Shown here piece after piece: positions 9,610 to 19,001 of a DNA stretch of 64,000 nt. The position numbers were made by a program, and so were the translations under genes. Under the pieces are notes generated by a model. That model worked only from the letters and a program-made list of their open reading frames with translations. It was not told the origin of the DNA and ran no database searches. The stretch's first letter is position 1. Each line of letters opens with the position of its first letter. The stretch comes from Lepidurus packardi (Eukaryota > Arthropoda > Branchiopoda > Notostraca > Triopsidae): contig JAKZAN010000355.1 of the NCBI GenBank assembly GCA_023053545.1, positions 1 through 64,000 of the forward strand. Direction: 5' to 3'.

Positions 9610-10458
9610 ATGCCGGTAACTAACTGGACAAGCACAATCATCGACGGGAAAGAATACCTCGTCATTGACGTAGCGAAGTTCCGCATCCCGATGGACTGGG
9701 ATCCAAGCTCAAGCATGTTCATCGCCGTGGCGGCACCGGATGGCGGACTGGGTTCATTCCCCGGCCTGGTCCAGGGCGACCCCGGCCCCGCTCCTGTCAT
9801 CGACACGGCGATCAACTTCACTGCACTTGCTTCCGGCGATCCGACCCCGGACTCTGCGTCGTGGACAGCGGTCGGGGTCAATACCTACAAGTTGAACCTT
9901 GCGCTACATCAGGGGCCGCAGGGCGACGTCACTTCTTTCAATCTCTCCGACGCCGATGACGTGGCGGGCACCCGCTTGGCGGGAAGGATCATCGCTGTCA
10001 ACAGCGCGGCCAGCGGGTATGAGTACGTCACCCAGAAGGCCGGTGATGAGTATTGGCCCGCGAGCATCCAGAACACGCCGACCGGCAACTCGGCGTACAC
10101 GTTGTGCCAGGTATCCATTCCAGCGCAGCCGTGGGCGTGGCGACCCCAGGTGTCGGGCTGGTGCGTAGTCACCGGGACGGGTGCCGACGTTCGGGTGGAT
10201 TTGATTGCCCGGCTCGACGACCAAGCCGCGGGCAGGGTCCTGGGCCGGGGCCGGGGCAAGATCGGGCAGAACACTGACGGTTCTCCCACCGTGCTTGTGT
10301 CAGGCCCCCCGTCCGGTTCGGCAGCCGACTACAACAAGATCGCGGCCGGCGCTTCCGCGACCATCTTCCTTCGGGCTGAGCGGCAGACCGGTTCTCAGAC
10401 GTTCAGCACCGTCGGTACTGCTACACAGTTCAGCGTTAGGGTGTGCCCTGTTCCATGA
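9610..10458 (+). CDS. Minor tail protein (282 aa)
   Basis: The start is ATG 9610 just after a palindrome copy; a longer frame would read through the palindrome. The N-terminus (INWTSTIIDGKEYLVIDVAKF-like, then IPMDWDP) and the short collagen-like GDPGPAP / QGPQGD pieces are typical of actinophage minor tail proteins downstream of the Gp37-like gene. The C-terminal half reads as a beta-sandwich. It ends in ATGA overlap with the following large tail gene. No enzymatic motif is seen. Confidence 0.75.
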   Translation: MPVTNWTSTIIDGKEYLVIDVAKFRIPMDWDPSSSMFIAVAAPDGGLGSFPGLVQGDPGPAPVIDTAINFTALASGDPTPDSASWTAVGVNTYKLNLALHQGPQGDVTSFNLSDADDVAGTRLAGRIIAVNSAASGYEYVTQKAGDEYWPASIQNTPTGNSAYTLCQVSIPAQPWAWRPQVSGWCVVTGTGADVRVDLIARLDDQAAGRVLGRGRGKIGQNTDGSPTVLVSGPPSGSAADYNKIAAGASATIFLRAERQTGSQTFSTVGTATQFSVRVCPVP

Positions 10459-13400
10459 CTTCTGACGGTGCGATTCCCGACTGGCTTAACCCGGTTCCGT
10501 TTGGGGATGTCGGCCATGGGCAGCTTCCCGGCGATCCGCAACAGTGGGCCGTCATGTCGGAAGATCAGCTGCTGCAAATGCGGCTACAGCTGTTGGAAAG
10601 CATTCTCTCGTCAGTGGTCCAGGCCGTGCGCGGCGTATTCTTTCCCGGCCCGTTCGGCGCGGCGCTCGATCAGCTTATCGAGTGGGCATCCCTGCTTCTT
10701 TTTGGTGGGGACCTGCTCGACGCAATCAACGGGGAGTACGAGGGTGACAACCCTGTGCTCCAGACGATCCAGTTCATCCTCACGCCGGTTCGCTGGATAT
10801 GGCAATTCTTCGGCTACGTCCTCACCGAGTTCCTGAGGCCCGTATTCCTCTACCTCCAGGAGTTGTGGAATCAGTTCGTCGTTGACTGGAACGGGATCGA
10901 CTGGACGACCCCGCTGACGGCGATCCACTCCGCGTGGATGCTTTTCATCGACAACATACTCAACTTCGGCCCGTGGCTGGTCAGCAAGATCGAGGAAGCC
11001 TCTGGCCTGTCCGACATTCCCAACTTCCTTGCGACAGACGTGCTGCGTGAAGTGTGGACGACCTTCAACACGGAATGGTCGGCAATCAGCTTCGCCAACG
11101 GCTTTGCCCTGTGGGACGCGCTGCGGGCCGTGCTTAACCTCGTTCGCGGAACGGTTCACTGGCTGGCTGTCGTATTCCGAAACCTGACCGGCATTGACCT
11201 TGAGAACCTGCTCGAGTCGCTGGGCGCGACCGCGCTGGCGGCGGCGTTTACCACCTGGGGTAACACCCTCATCGGGATCAACTGGGCGAACCCCGTCGCT
11301 GGCCTCATGACCGCTATCAGTGCGTTCATCACCCTGTTCCAGGACATTGGGAACTGGTTCCTGGCGTTGATTGACTCATGGCTGGGGTGGAGCACCGCAA
11401 CAGTTCACGACATGTTTTCTAGCTTCCAGAACTTCGTTGAATCCTTGATTCGGTACTTCTTCGGAGGCACTGCACTCGCCAGCTTCACCTCGGTAATCGA
11501 CAACTTGGCCGGTGGCGCGAACGCAACTCTGACGGACGCGATCAAAGCGGTGAGCGGTGTTCTGGAGTTTGTCTCCAAGGCATTCCAGCCACTGATTGAC
11601 GCCCTCTTCAGCGGCGACATTGCCGGTGATGTCCTTAAAGAGGTTGTTGAGTTCTTCAACGGCATCATTAACACGTCTGGTTCCATTGCTACCGGGATAG
11701 CGGAATTCGCGAGTGGCGCCGGGGGTGCCGTTCTGGAGTTCGTCTCCAAGGTATTCCAGCCGATGATTGACAGCTTCTTCAACGGAGACATCGTCGGTAA
11801 TGTTGTTAAAGAGGTTGTCGTATTCTTCAACGGCATCATTAACACGTTTGGTTCTATTGCCGCCGGTATCCCATCGTTTACCTTTATCACTGACAAGATC
11901 CTTGATGTTGTTGAGGAAATCGGCGGCTGGGTCTACGGGATTATCAACACCCTGACGGGTGGCCTGTTCGGGTCAATCCTTGACGGGCTGGCGGCTCTCG
12001 CCGGGCTTGTTGCGAACATTCCGCTCATCGGGCCGATCGTCTCGTCCATTGTGCGCCCGGATTGGCGGAACTCTATCGGCTTACCGGCGAGTTCACTGGC
12101 TGATTTGAAGTCAGCGGCAGCCGAGAATCTGACAACCTCATCGGTGCTGTATTCCAACAACCTGTACGGGCAGATTCCGTCCGACCTTCTGCCGCCTACG
12201 GGATCTGGCGACGTCGCGGATTACAAGCCGAACCTGGTCTCCGATCCAAGCTTCAAGTCAGCAGCTGCCGTGCAGTCCGGTGAGGGTTGGTCGTGGGATC
12301 CGACGACGAGCCGCACCCCGGGCGACGGCGGTTCCGCAAAGCTGGTCGGCGACGGCGGTGTGAAGCAGATGTTCTCCAACCGGGTGGCGGTATCTCCTGG
12401 CCAGGAGCTTGAAGTGTCGGTGTGGGCAAAGTGGGAGAAGCCTTCCGCGGCACGTCCGACGATCAGCGTTGGCCTGCGAGCGTATAACGGCGAGGCGGTG
12501 GTCTTCACCAACTCGTTCGCTTCACGGTCGAATGTGGTTACGAACAGTTCGGGTGTGGCCGGTCAGGTCAACGGCTGGGTGCAGCTAAAGGGCACCTACG
12601 CGATCCCGACCACCACCGCCATGACGCATGTGCGGTTGTCGCTCTCCGTACTGAACGCTCCGTCTGCTACGTCGGTGTGGTTTGACGAGGCCGCGCTACG
12701 CAAAGTGTCCTTGATCCAGCCCACGCTGGTTGGCGGGGTTGGCACGAGTTCGCTAAGCCTCGCGGACGACATTGAGAATGCTGTCGGTTCAGATCAGTTC
12801 GATGACCTGCTCAGGGCCATTTCAAGGAAGACCGGATACACCCTCGCTGACGTGCAGGCCACGGTTGAGGACTTCCTCGACGGGGACTCCACGATCAGTG
12901 GCGATCAGGTCAAGGCCGGAAATATCGCGTCAAGGTTTATCAGTGATCTAGGTTTGACGTGGGACACAATCTACAAGGGCGTTAAAGATTCCCCGCCGCC
13001 TACTGCCAACGATCTTCCTACTGCGTTCGCGGCCCTGGCGAGTTGGCGCACTGTTATTACATCGGCCGGCGGCCTTTCCTCCGGTGCTGATGCGGCGGCG
13101 AACGGAGCGGTCAGGCGGGTAGACGGCCTCGAGAAGAACTACGCCGATCTGAAAACCTATGTCGGGCTAATGGCTGATGACATTCGGAAGGTGACGCTCG
13201 CGGCAGGCATTGCCCCGACAACACCGCCTACCCCGCCTGGTGATACCCCCATCAACTTCACGTCGGTTAACGACAACTTCGACCGTACCGCGATCGGCAG
13301 CGGCTGGACGGTCAGTTACCGGAGCAGTGTCGCCAGCGCGCTCATTATTCCTGATCAAAACAACGCGTTCTTTCAGGTGCCGGAGTTTTACAACACCCAC

Positions 13401-13913
13401 AACACGTTCTCGGCAGTATTTAATGGCGGCAATAGCTCCACCGAGTACCAGCGAGTGTTCTGCACGTTGGGCAGCGCGCCTGGTCGCCCCGGTTTTGGAA
13501 GCCCTGGTTACAACGATCTGCTGGGCAGGGTTGCCAGTTCGACTCAGTGCATCGTTGCGCGGTTCTACAACGATCCGGGCAGGACTATCCGACTATTTTG
13601 GCGTAGTGGCGGGTTGGAGGCTGACCCGTTCGGGCCGTCGAACCAGTTCGGCACATTCGCCATGCCGTCCGATCTGTCGAGCGGTTCGGTGCTTGAGTTT
13701 TATGTGGGCACCAAGTCCGTTAACGATCAGACGAAGTGTTTCGTCAAGGTGGGCACTTGGATTTCCGGCACTGCAACGATGAACGCTTCGGCGCTATCGG
13801 GCATGGGTAGGGGCTGGGGATTCGGCGGCGGTAACGGTCTCTCGTTCCCGGCCCCGCTGTCGGCATCTCAGTACGCTGGCAAGGTCAACTTCTGGGGGGC
13901 CCAGGATCAATGA
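10455..13913 (+). CDS. Large minor tail protein (1152 aa) with duplicated amphipathic segment and carbohydrate-binding-like domain
   Basis: ATG 10455 overlaps the previous stop (ATGA). Residues ~1-560 are Trp/Phe-rich alpha-helical segments (NFGPWLVSKIEEASGL, GSIATGIAEF). Two near-identical copies of about 57 residues, each containing EFVSK(A/V)FQP(L/M)ID, then GDI(A/V)G(D/N)V(L/V)KEVV, FFNGIINT and GSIA(T/A)GI, lie near nt 11560-11700 and 11730-11870. Residues ~590-755 look like a CBM4/9-type jelly roll (NLVSDPSFKSAA, GWSWDPT, VSPGQELEVSVWAKW). The last 220 residues begin NFDRTAIGSGWTVSY, as in the terminal domain of other actinophage tail proteins. It probably binds cell-wall glycan. The stop overlaps the esterase gene. 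Confidence 0.8.
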   Translation: MTSDGAIPDWLNPVPFGDVGHGQLPGDPQQWAVMSEDQLLQMRLQLLESILSSVVQAVRGVFFPGPFGAALDQLIEWASLLLFGGDLLDAINGEYEGDNPVLQTIQFILTPVRWIWQFFGYVLTEFLRPVFLYLQELWNQFVVDWNGIDWTTPLTAIHSAWMLFIDNILNFGPWLVSKIEEASGLSDIPNFLATDVLREVWTTFNTEWSAISFANGFALWDALRAVLNLVRGTVHWLAVVFRNLTGIDLENLLESLGATALAAAFTTWGNTLIGINWANPVAGLMTAISAFITLFQDIGNWFLALIDSWLGWSTATVHDMFSSFQNFVESLIRYFFGGTALASFTSVIDNLAGGANATLTDAIKAVSGVLEFVSKAFQPLIDALFSGDIAGDVLKEVVEFFNGIINTSGSIATGIAEFASGAGGAVLEFVSKVFQPMIDSFFNGDIVGNVVKEVVVFFNGIINTFGSIAAGIPSFTFITDKILDVVEEIGGWVYGIINTLTGGLFGSILDGLAALAGLVANIPLIGPIVSSIVRPDWRNSIGLPASSLADLKSAAAENLTTSSVLYSNNLYGQIPSDLLPPTGSGDVADYKPNLVSDPSFKSAAAVQSGEGWSWDPTTSRTPGDGGSAKLVGDGGVKQMFSNRVAVSPGQELEVSVWAKWEKPSAARPTISVGLRAYNGEAVVFTNSFASRSNVVTNSSGVAGQVNGWVQLKGTYAIPTTTAMTHVRLSLSVLNAPSATSVWFDEAALRKVSLIQPTLVGGVGTSSLSLADDIENAVGSDQFDDLLRAISRKTGYTLADVQATVEDFLDGDSTISGDQVKAGNIASRFISDLGLTWDTIYKGVKDSPPPTANDLPTAFAALASWRTVITSAGGLSSGADAAANGAVRRVDGLEKNYADLKTYVGLMADDIRKVTLAAGIAPTTPPTPPGDTPINFTSVNDNFDRTAIGSGWTVSYRSSVASALIIPDQNNAFFQVPEFYNTHNTFSAVFNGGNSSTEYQRVFCTLGSAPGRPGFGSPGYNDLLGRVASSTQCIVARFYNDPGRTIRLFWRSGGLEADPFGPSNQFGTFAMPSDLSSGSVLEFYVGTKSVNDQTKCFVKVGTWISGTATMNASALSGMGRGWGFGGGNGLSFPAPLSASQYAGKVNFWGAQDQ

Positions 13914-14968
13914 CGCTTCCGGTGTTCTACTACGCCTGCGGAACCAACTTCATCTGGAATACGCCTGGTCTCGTCATTCCGATGTCCACTCCTGAGCCGA
14001 TCAACATCAAAGCGCTGGATGGAAAGACGATTCTGTGGGATGGCAACATTCCCAACGATCCTTTCCCTCGTCTGCTTGAGCCAACCCTGTGGGACTATGA
14101 GCGGGTTCAATACCCGGCGCAGCTGCTATGGGCAGGGATGTCAGTTGAGGCTGGCGTTGAATACATTATTTCGCGGGTTACTCAGACGCCGGTGGGCACC
14201 CCCTTTGCCGTCGGCGGCTATTCGCAGGGCGCGGGGGTAGCTAGCCGCGTATACAACGAGTGCCGGCAGGGGCGTCTATCCGATAGACGCGCTGATCTTC
14301 GAGCCGTCGTCACCTTCGGCAATGTCATGCGCGAGCAAGGTCATACCTTTCCCAATTCCAGTGGGTATTCTGGCGCGTGCGATGTTCCTGGGGATACGCG
14401 TAATGGTCATGGCGTTGCTCCCACCTGGGAGAGCAATGACTACTTCGGGATGCTGACGAGTCCTTTCATCCAGCGTTTTGCCCGGTTGCGGAACACTGAG
14501 GATTTATTCTGGGACTTCACGATGCCCAATGAAGTTGCCAGCGGCATGGGCAGTTCAACCTATGAGTCCTTAACGCTGCAGAACCTCTTTGGCGATGCCC
14601 TACGGCTGGTTCCACTGGGGCTGGTTGCCTCGCTCCCCCTCGCTATCCTCACAGGTGTATTCACGAAACTTGGCGAGTGGTCTTCTGCGCCCCCCGGGGT
14701 TCCACAGGAGAACCTTGTGGTGCGGGTCGTTGACGCGGTAACGGGAGTGATCAAAACCGCGAGCGGTGGTGGGCACGTTATGTATCCACACTATCCGCCG
14801 CCGAACTCAGACGGCTCCATCCCCGCCTCCGGTGATACCTGCTACCAATTGGCAGCGAAATATCTGAACACGGTGGGCGCCAGGATCTACGACGAGTTGA
14901 ATCCAACGGTGGTCGCGCCAGTCGGTAGGGCGGCTTTCTCGTGGTACACGTCATTGCCGAGCGGTTAG
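13910..14968 (+). CDS. Lysin-B-like / cutinase-like alpha/beta hydrolase in the tail operon
   Basis: 352 aa, ATG overlapping the previous stop (ATGA). The nucleophile elbow G-Y-S-Q-G-A-G is at about 103-109 (Ser105). Candidate acid and base are Asp202 (FWDFTMP) and His289 (GGHVMYPH), in the order of lysin B and cutinase-type esterases. Flanking AVVTFGNVMREQGHTFP matches the lysin B pattern WGNPMREKGKVWP seen at 33737-34747. Known lysin B enzymes cleave mycolic esters of the outer membrane. Its location among minor tail genes, away from the lysis cassette, suggests a virion-borne enzyme acting at entry, but that role is inferred. It is a divergent paralogue of the lysis-cassette enzyme and lacks its N-terminal segment. 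Confidence 0.82.
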   Translation: MTLPVFYYACGTNFIWNTPGLVIPMSTPEPINIKALDGKTILWDGNIPNDPFPRLLEPTLWDYERVQYPAQLLWAGMSVEAGVEYIISRVTQTPVGTPFAVGGYSQGAGVASRVYNECRQGRLSDRRADLRAVVTFGNVMREQGHTFPNSSGYSGACDVPGDTRNGHGVAPTWESNDYFGMLTSPFIQRFARLRNTEDLFWDFTMPNEVASGMGSSTYESLTLQNLFGDALRLVPLGLVASLPLAILTGVFTKLGEWSSAPPGVPQENLVVRVVDAVTGVIKTASGGGHVMYPHYPPPNSDGSIPASGDTCYQLAAKYLNTVGARIYDELNPTVVAPVGRAAFSWYTSLPSG

Positions 14969-14971
14969 CCG

Positions 14972-15808
14972 ATGGGAACTGTAGACGTCCGCAGGGACCA
15001 GGTTGGGGAATGGTTCCTACCAGCCCCGTTCATCACCATCGCTGATGCCCTGGCAATAGTGTCGGCCCGGGCAGATACGGTGGTGTCCGGACTGGTGGGT
15101 TCCGCGTCGGTAGTGCCTACAGGCGCTGCCCCGACGCGGGTGTCAGGGATTCTGGCCCAGGCCACTGTTGCCCCATTCGGATCGGTGTTCATTCGACCCC
15201 TGATGTTGGCTTCTGCCGTAGTGGTGTTCAATAACACTGGTTCGTCGGATAAGGACATCGCGCTTCGCCCCGCCCCCGCAGTGGTCGAGATTATCGCTCC
15301 CGCCGAGGTGGTAGTGGCAACCTCCGGCGTGGCCGCGGTGACAGTGACCCCCTCGGGGAGTCTGGTCACTGCTACTACAGGCACCGCGCAGGTTGAGTTC
15401 GCCTACTACGGCGACGGTAACTTTCCGGTGCTTCCGTGGCGGTTGCCTAATCTTTTTGCTGCCCCACGAAACATCTTGGACGCTGCCGCGCTAGTGGAGC
15501 CAACGGCCCTGGGAACGATCAATGCTGTAGCTGGGTTCGCGGGAGTGGTGTTGCCGCAGTTCCAGGGCAATGCGACGTTGATCCGTAAGGGTTCGACTCC
15601 GATTCTTCCGTGGTTTCTTCCGGTGGTCTTTGATGATCTGCCAGCGAACGTGAATCTTGGTCTGGCTCGCCTGGTATTCAACATGGACAGTGAGAGCATT
15701 GTTTCTGTTAACGGGCAATCTACTGTCACGATTGTCGCACCAGCTTCATCGCTTCCTTCCGCTGTGTTCCCGTGGCTGTTCCCTGTTATCTTGATCGGGG
15801 AGGTATAA
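14972..15808 (+). CDS. Putative minor tail protein (278 aa)
   Basis: It starts 3 nt after the esterase stop. The sequence is Ala/Val/Thr-rich and beta-prone, with two loosely repeated halves each ending in a Pro-Trp motif (VLPWRLPNLF; ILPWFLPVVF; VFPWLFPVIL). No known domain is recognised. Position in the tail operon is the only functional evidence. Confidence 0.6.
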   Translation: MGTVDVRRDQVGEWFLPAPFITIADALAIVSARADTVVSGLVGSASVVPTGAAPTRVSGILAQATVAPFGSVFIRPLMLASAVVVFNNTGSSDKDIALRPAPAVVEIIAPAEVVVATSGVAAVTVTPSGSLVTATTGTAQVEFAYYGDGNFPVLPWRLPNLFAAPRNILDAAALVEPTALGTINAVAGFAGVVLPQFQGNATLIRKGSTPILPWFLPVVFDDLPANVNLGLARLVFNMDSESIVSVNGQSTVTIVAPASSLPSAVFPWLFPVILIGEV

Positions 15809-15829
15809 AAGTGCTGAAAGGTTGTCGAT

Positions 15830-16165
15830 ATGGCGTTCACTAGCGCATCAAAAGACGCGGCGGTCAATGCGCTGACTGCATTAGGTAACTGGATTTCGTT
15901 GCATAACGCAGATCCCGGGACCACAGGCTCGTCGAACATTGCCGGGGTGGACCGTCAGCAGACGACGTGGGGCGCTTCATCGTCAGGTACCTCGTCAGGT
16001 TCCCAGGTGACTTTTTCGTCGGTTCCGTCTGGTAGCTACACCCATTACGGGGTGTGGTCCGCCCAGACTGGTGGGACCTTCCGGTGGGGTTTCGCGCTGG
16101 CCCCCGGCGTGACCTTGTCCGACGTTGGCACCGTGCTGATGACTCCCAGAGTCACGTTCCCGTAG
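15830..16165 (+). CDS. Small tail/virion protein (111 aa)
   Basis: ATG with a GAAAGG-containing upstream sequence. The pattern NWISLHNADPGTTGSSNIAGVD, then TFSSVPSGSYTHYGVW, resembles small beta-sandwich virion proteins found in actinophage tail regions (LHTADPG-type). The product could be a fibre-tip or receptor-binding accessory protein. Function is otherwise unknown. Confidence 0.65.
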   Translation: MAFTSASKDAAVNALTALGNWISLHNADPGTTGSSNIAGVDRQQTTWGASSSGTSSGSQVTFSSVPSGSYTHYGVWSAQTGGTFRWGFALAPGVTLSDVGTVLMTPRVTFP

Positions 16166-16181
16166 AAGGGTCTGGAGTTCC

Positions 16182-17030
16182 ATGGCGGTTTTGAAGAATA
16201 CGTGGCAGAACGGCGAGCAGTGGAACGCCAGTAATCAAAACGAGCTTGCTGACGAAGTAAACAGTAAGTACGTCAAGCCGACGTCGGGTGTGCCGATCAC
16301 CGATTTGACCGCTTCCGTACAGGTCTCGCTGGGCAAGGCCAACACGGCAGTTCAGTCGGTAGCCTCCACGGACATTACCGATTCGACCTCGACAGGCCGT
16401 GCCGTGCTGAAGGCCACAGACGCGGCGGCTGCCCGTACTGCCATTGGCGTGGCATACGGGACTACGGCCGGAACGGTCACGCAAGGCAACGATGCTCGGC
16501 TGTCTCCGACCTCAACTTCACTGACGGATTCCACAGTGACCGGGCGCGCGCTCATCACGGCTACTGACGCGGCGACGGCTCGTACCGCCATTGGCGTGGC
16601 ATACGGCACCGTGGCCGGGACGGTGGCGCAAGGCAATGACTCGCGCCTGTCAGATTCCCGCACTCCCACCGCCGCCGGCCAGGTAGCCGACCTCTCCATT
16701 GTGGGATTTGGTTTCAACACAGCGCGAGCGACCGGGACGGGGGATTTCCCGTTTGGGGTAAAGCTGCAACGTGCGATCACTTTCAGTTCGGTGACCTATC
16801 GTGCGGCGACTGCCGACGCTTCGGGGAACCTTGTGGTTGAGCTTCGCAAGAACGGTGTGGCGGTTTCGGGTTCGTCGGCCACGATTGCGGCGGCGAGTCA
16901 GGTTGCCGGGGGAACCGCCACCGGAACATGGGCGTTCGCCGAGGGCGATGTGGTAACGGTTCAGGTCACGTCTGTTGGCACTACCCCAGGAAAGGGGCTG
17001 ATTGCCGACGTGAAGGGTCTGACTACGTGA
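16182..17030 (+). CDS. Tail fibre-type protein with repeated TARTAIGVAYGT motif
   Basis: 282 aa. Near the N-terminus are two copies of a ~45-aa unit containing (D/S)STxTGRAxxxATDAA(A/T)ARTAIGVAYGT, then AGTVxQGND(A/S)RLS, a repeat style common in trimeric phage tail fibres. The C-terminal ~110 residues form a beta-rich head (FPFGVKLQRAITFSSVTYRA). It probably makes a fibre shaft with a small lectin-like tip. The last codon overlaps the next gene (GTGA). Confidence 0.7.
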   Translation: MAVLKNTWQNGEQWNASNQNELADEVNSKYVKPTSGVPITDLTASVQVSLGKANTAVQSVASTDITDSTSTGRAVLKATDAAAARTAIGVAYGTTAGTVTQGNDARLSPTSTSLTDSTVTGRALITATDAATARTAIGVAYGTVAGTVAQGNDSRLSDSRTPTAAGQVADLSIVGFGFNTARATGTGDFPFGVKLQRAITFSSVTYRAATADASGNLVVELRKNGVAVSGSSATIAAASQVAGGTATGTWAFAEGDVVTVQVTSVGTTPGKGLIADVKGLTT

Positions 17031-18034
17031 TAATTGCTGTCACCAATACCGGGAATTCTGTTCCGACAATCACCAGCTTTAGTCCGTCCAGCCTTACCGG
17101 CGGCGGGCAGATTGCATCTAACGTCACGATCAACGGTACGAATTTCGTTTCGGGCAGCACGACGGTAACGGTAGACGGCAGTTCGCGCACGGTGACCTTT
17201 GTCAGCACGACGCAGATCACCGTATCGTTCCCACCGCTGGCGGCCAGCACGACGACGGTTGTTGTCACGACACCGGGTGGATCCGTTTCGGCCAGCTATA
17301 CCTACACGGTTCCTGCGCCCAGCATCGACAGCATCAGCCCGGAATCGGGCACGTCAGGCACAAGGATTACCCTCTACGGCTCAAACATGAGCGGCGGGAC
17401 TGTCAGTATCGGCGGCACCACCGTATCGGCCAGCTTCGGTGTCAATTCGACGGCCTTTACCTGCCCGACCTTGGGGGGTGACGGCAATAGGACAATCAGT
17501 GTCACCACTGCCGGTGGTACCGCAACCGCGACGTTCTACTACATCATGCAGCGTGCGCCGGAAACTACGTCCTACACAAGCGGCTCAGGCAGTTACTCGA
17601 TTCCGTGGTGGGCGAACTCCGTAGATGTGGTCTGCCTGGGTGGTGGCGCGTCAGGCGAGGGCGGATCAATCAACGGCAGGAACGGCGGCATGGCCGGATC
17701 GTGGGCGGCATCCTCATTCTCCAAGGGCAGTTCCGCTACATACTCATATTCGGTTGGCGCTGGTGGCGTGAGCACGTCCAGGTTTGACCGGACCATTGCC
17801 GGTACCGCCTCTACCGGTAATGGCGTGAGTGGTGCCGGTGCGCCCGGTGGCGGTTTCAGTAACACCAGCGGCAGCACGATTGGCGCGGCACCATCCCCTA
17901 CGACCTATTCGTACAACGGGGCATCGTTCACACCGGACGGGCGCAACGGCTACGGAGGCGACGCCTCTACGGTATCTGTAAATCCCGGCGGTGCTGGTGG
18001 TGGCGGTCAAGTCTGGTTCGTCGCACGTCAATAG
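17027..18034 (+). CDS. IPT/TIG-domain and glycine-rich tail protein
   Basis: 335 aa. GTG 17027 overlaps the previous stop as GTGA. Two IPT/TIG immunoglobulin-like domains occur in tandem, residues ~10-90 (PTITSFSPSSLTGGG, then GTNFVSGSTTVTVDG) and ~95-175 (PSIDSISPESGTSGTRIT). They are followed by a glycine/serine-rich domain (SVDVVCLGGGASGEGGS) ending in QVWFVARQ. TIG domains mediate surface adhesion in many phage tail proteins. The same architecture and C-terminal WFVARQ recur in the protein at 30161-31507, so the two are paralogues bracketing the fibre cluster. Confidence 0.78.
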   Translation: MIIAVTNTGNSVPTITSFSPSSLTGGGQIASNVTINGTNFVSGSTTVTVDGSSRTVTFVSTTQITVSFPPLAASTTTVVVTTPGGSVSASYTYTVPAPSIDSISPESGTSGTRITLYGSNMSGGTVSIGGTTVSASFGVNSTAFTCPTLGGDGNRTISVTTAGGTATATFYYIMQRAPETTSYTSGSGSYSIPWWANSVDVVCLGGGASGEGGSINGRNGGMAGSWAASSFSKGSSATYSYSVGAGGVSTSRFDRTIAGTASTGNGVSGAGAPGGGFSNTSGSTIGAAPSPTTYSYNGASFTPDGRNGYGGDASTVSVNPGGAGGGGQVWFVARQ

Positions 18035-18048
18035 AGATGGGGAAATAA

Positions 18049-18336
18049 ATGAAGAATCTGAAAATCACCTACGGGGAAGCAGTTCTCTGGGATGGGCCTG
18101 TGAGTTCCCTGGAATGGTCAGACTCTGAGAATGGGGTGAAGATTGAAGGGCGCCTGAAAGCCAAGCCTGTCAGCGGCGGTCCGGGCCTCGGCGGCGGTAT
18201 CCTCGACATGCTGACAAAAGCTTCAAAGGCTAAAGCATCCCAGATGGAAGGGGAAGCCCATGAGGCGGGGGGTGTTGCAAAACGCAACACCCCGATTGTC
18301 GAGACGGTTGAGCCTGAGTTGGAGGATTCTGCGTGA
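18049..18336 (+). CDS. Small tail-operon protein of unknown function (95 aa)
   Basis: ATG preceded by GGGGAAATAA. The N-terminal part is beta-rich, the centre Gly/Lys-rich (SGGPGLGGGILDMLTKASKAKA). Near the end GVAKRNTP is encoded by palindrome copy 4. The stop overlaps the next gene (GTGA). Confidence 0.65.
   Translation: MKNLKITYGEAVLWDGPVSSLEWSDSENGVKIEGRLKAKPVSGGPGLGGGILDMLTKASKAKASQMEGEAHEAGGVAKRNTPIVETVEPELEDSA
18272..18290. repeat. 19-bp palindrome copy 4 (spacer AAAAC)
   Basis: Perfect copy inside the 3' part of the 95-aa gene, read in frame as VAKRNT. The outer bases extend the dyad (GGGGTGTTGC / GCAACACCCC). Confidence 0.92.
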
Positions 18337-18659
18337 GTGACTACATAGGCGCACCGCCCGTCACCAAGAAGATTCCCGTCACCAGGGGCTGTGACTTCTC
18401 TTTCACGATCCAGCGTACCGACGCACAGGGCGAGCCGGTCGATTTCGATGAGGGGACCACCGTGTACCTGTGGATCGACATTGACAGAACGAGCCCCACC
18501 AGGGTGAATGCAGTGGTTTCTGGTTCGACCGCCGCAGTGACGATCTCTGATGCCGTGTGTGACCAGGTTAAGAATTCGACTCGTTGGCGTGCGGTGATCG
18601 ACCAGGGCGATCTGGAGGTTCCGCTACTGGTGGGGAAGTTTGAGCGCAATGACGGGTAG
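18333..18659 (+). CDS. LtfC/p132/Gp6-like beta-sandwich protein
   Basis: 108 aa, GTG overlapping the previous stop. VTRGCDFSFTIQRTDAQGEP, then VYLWIDIDRT and WRAVIDQGDLEVPLLVGKFER, fit the small beta-sandwich domain (LtfC-like) common in actinophage tail loci. It likely forms a small structural piece of the fibre or baseplate. It overlaps the next frame by 11 nt. Confidence 0.65.
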   Translation: MSDYIGAPPVTKKIPVTRGCDFSFTIQRTDAQGEPVDFDEGTTVYLWIDIDRTSPTRVNAVVSGSTAAVTISDAVCDQVKNSTRWRAVIDQGDLEVPLLVGKFERNDG

Positions 18660-18990
18660 CTTCATTGTTCAGAGCGGTGTCGTTTCGGTTGAGATCGAGC
18701 CGCCGGCCGTTGTCGATGCAGTGCTGGTTCAAGGTCCGCAGGGGCTCACCGGACCAAACGGCCCCCCCGTGGAAGTACGCGTACAGACGCTTGATGGTGA
18801 CGGCACTACGGAAGACTTCCAGTTGGATGCCCCCGCCGCGTCGGATTTATCGGTCCAAGTGTTTCGTAACGGCCTTGCAGAGATAGTCGGAGTAGGATTT
18901 ACTACGAGTTCCGACGGAGACAACACTGTAGTCAGCTTCTCGACTGTCCCACTGGCAGACGATGAAGTTCAGGTTGTCTACCAGGTATAG
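18649..18990 (+). CDS. Small collagen-motif tail protein (113 aa)
   Basis: ATG 18649 is chosen, with GGGAAG about 9 nt upstream; TTG 18640 is the alternative. A short collagen-like stretch, GPQGLTGPNGPP, separates an N-terminal beta hairpin from a C-terminal beta domain (SVQVFRNGLAEIVGVGF). Such domains trimerise fibre tips. The C-terminal part resembles that of the 322-aa fibre downstream (VYLNGILQEPGTGNDY). Confidence 0.62.
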   Translation: MTGSFIVQSGVVSVEIEPPAVVDAVLVQGPQGLTGPNGPPVEVRVQTLDGDGTTEDFQLDAPAASDLSVQVFRNGLAEIVGVGFTTSSDGDNTVVSFSTVPLADDEVQVVYQV

Positions 18991-19001
18991 AAGGAAGTGG
19001 C

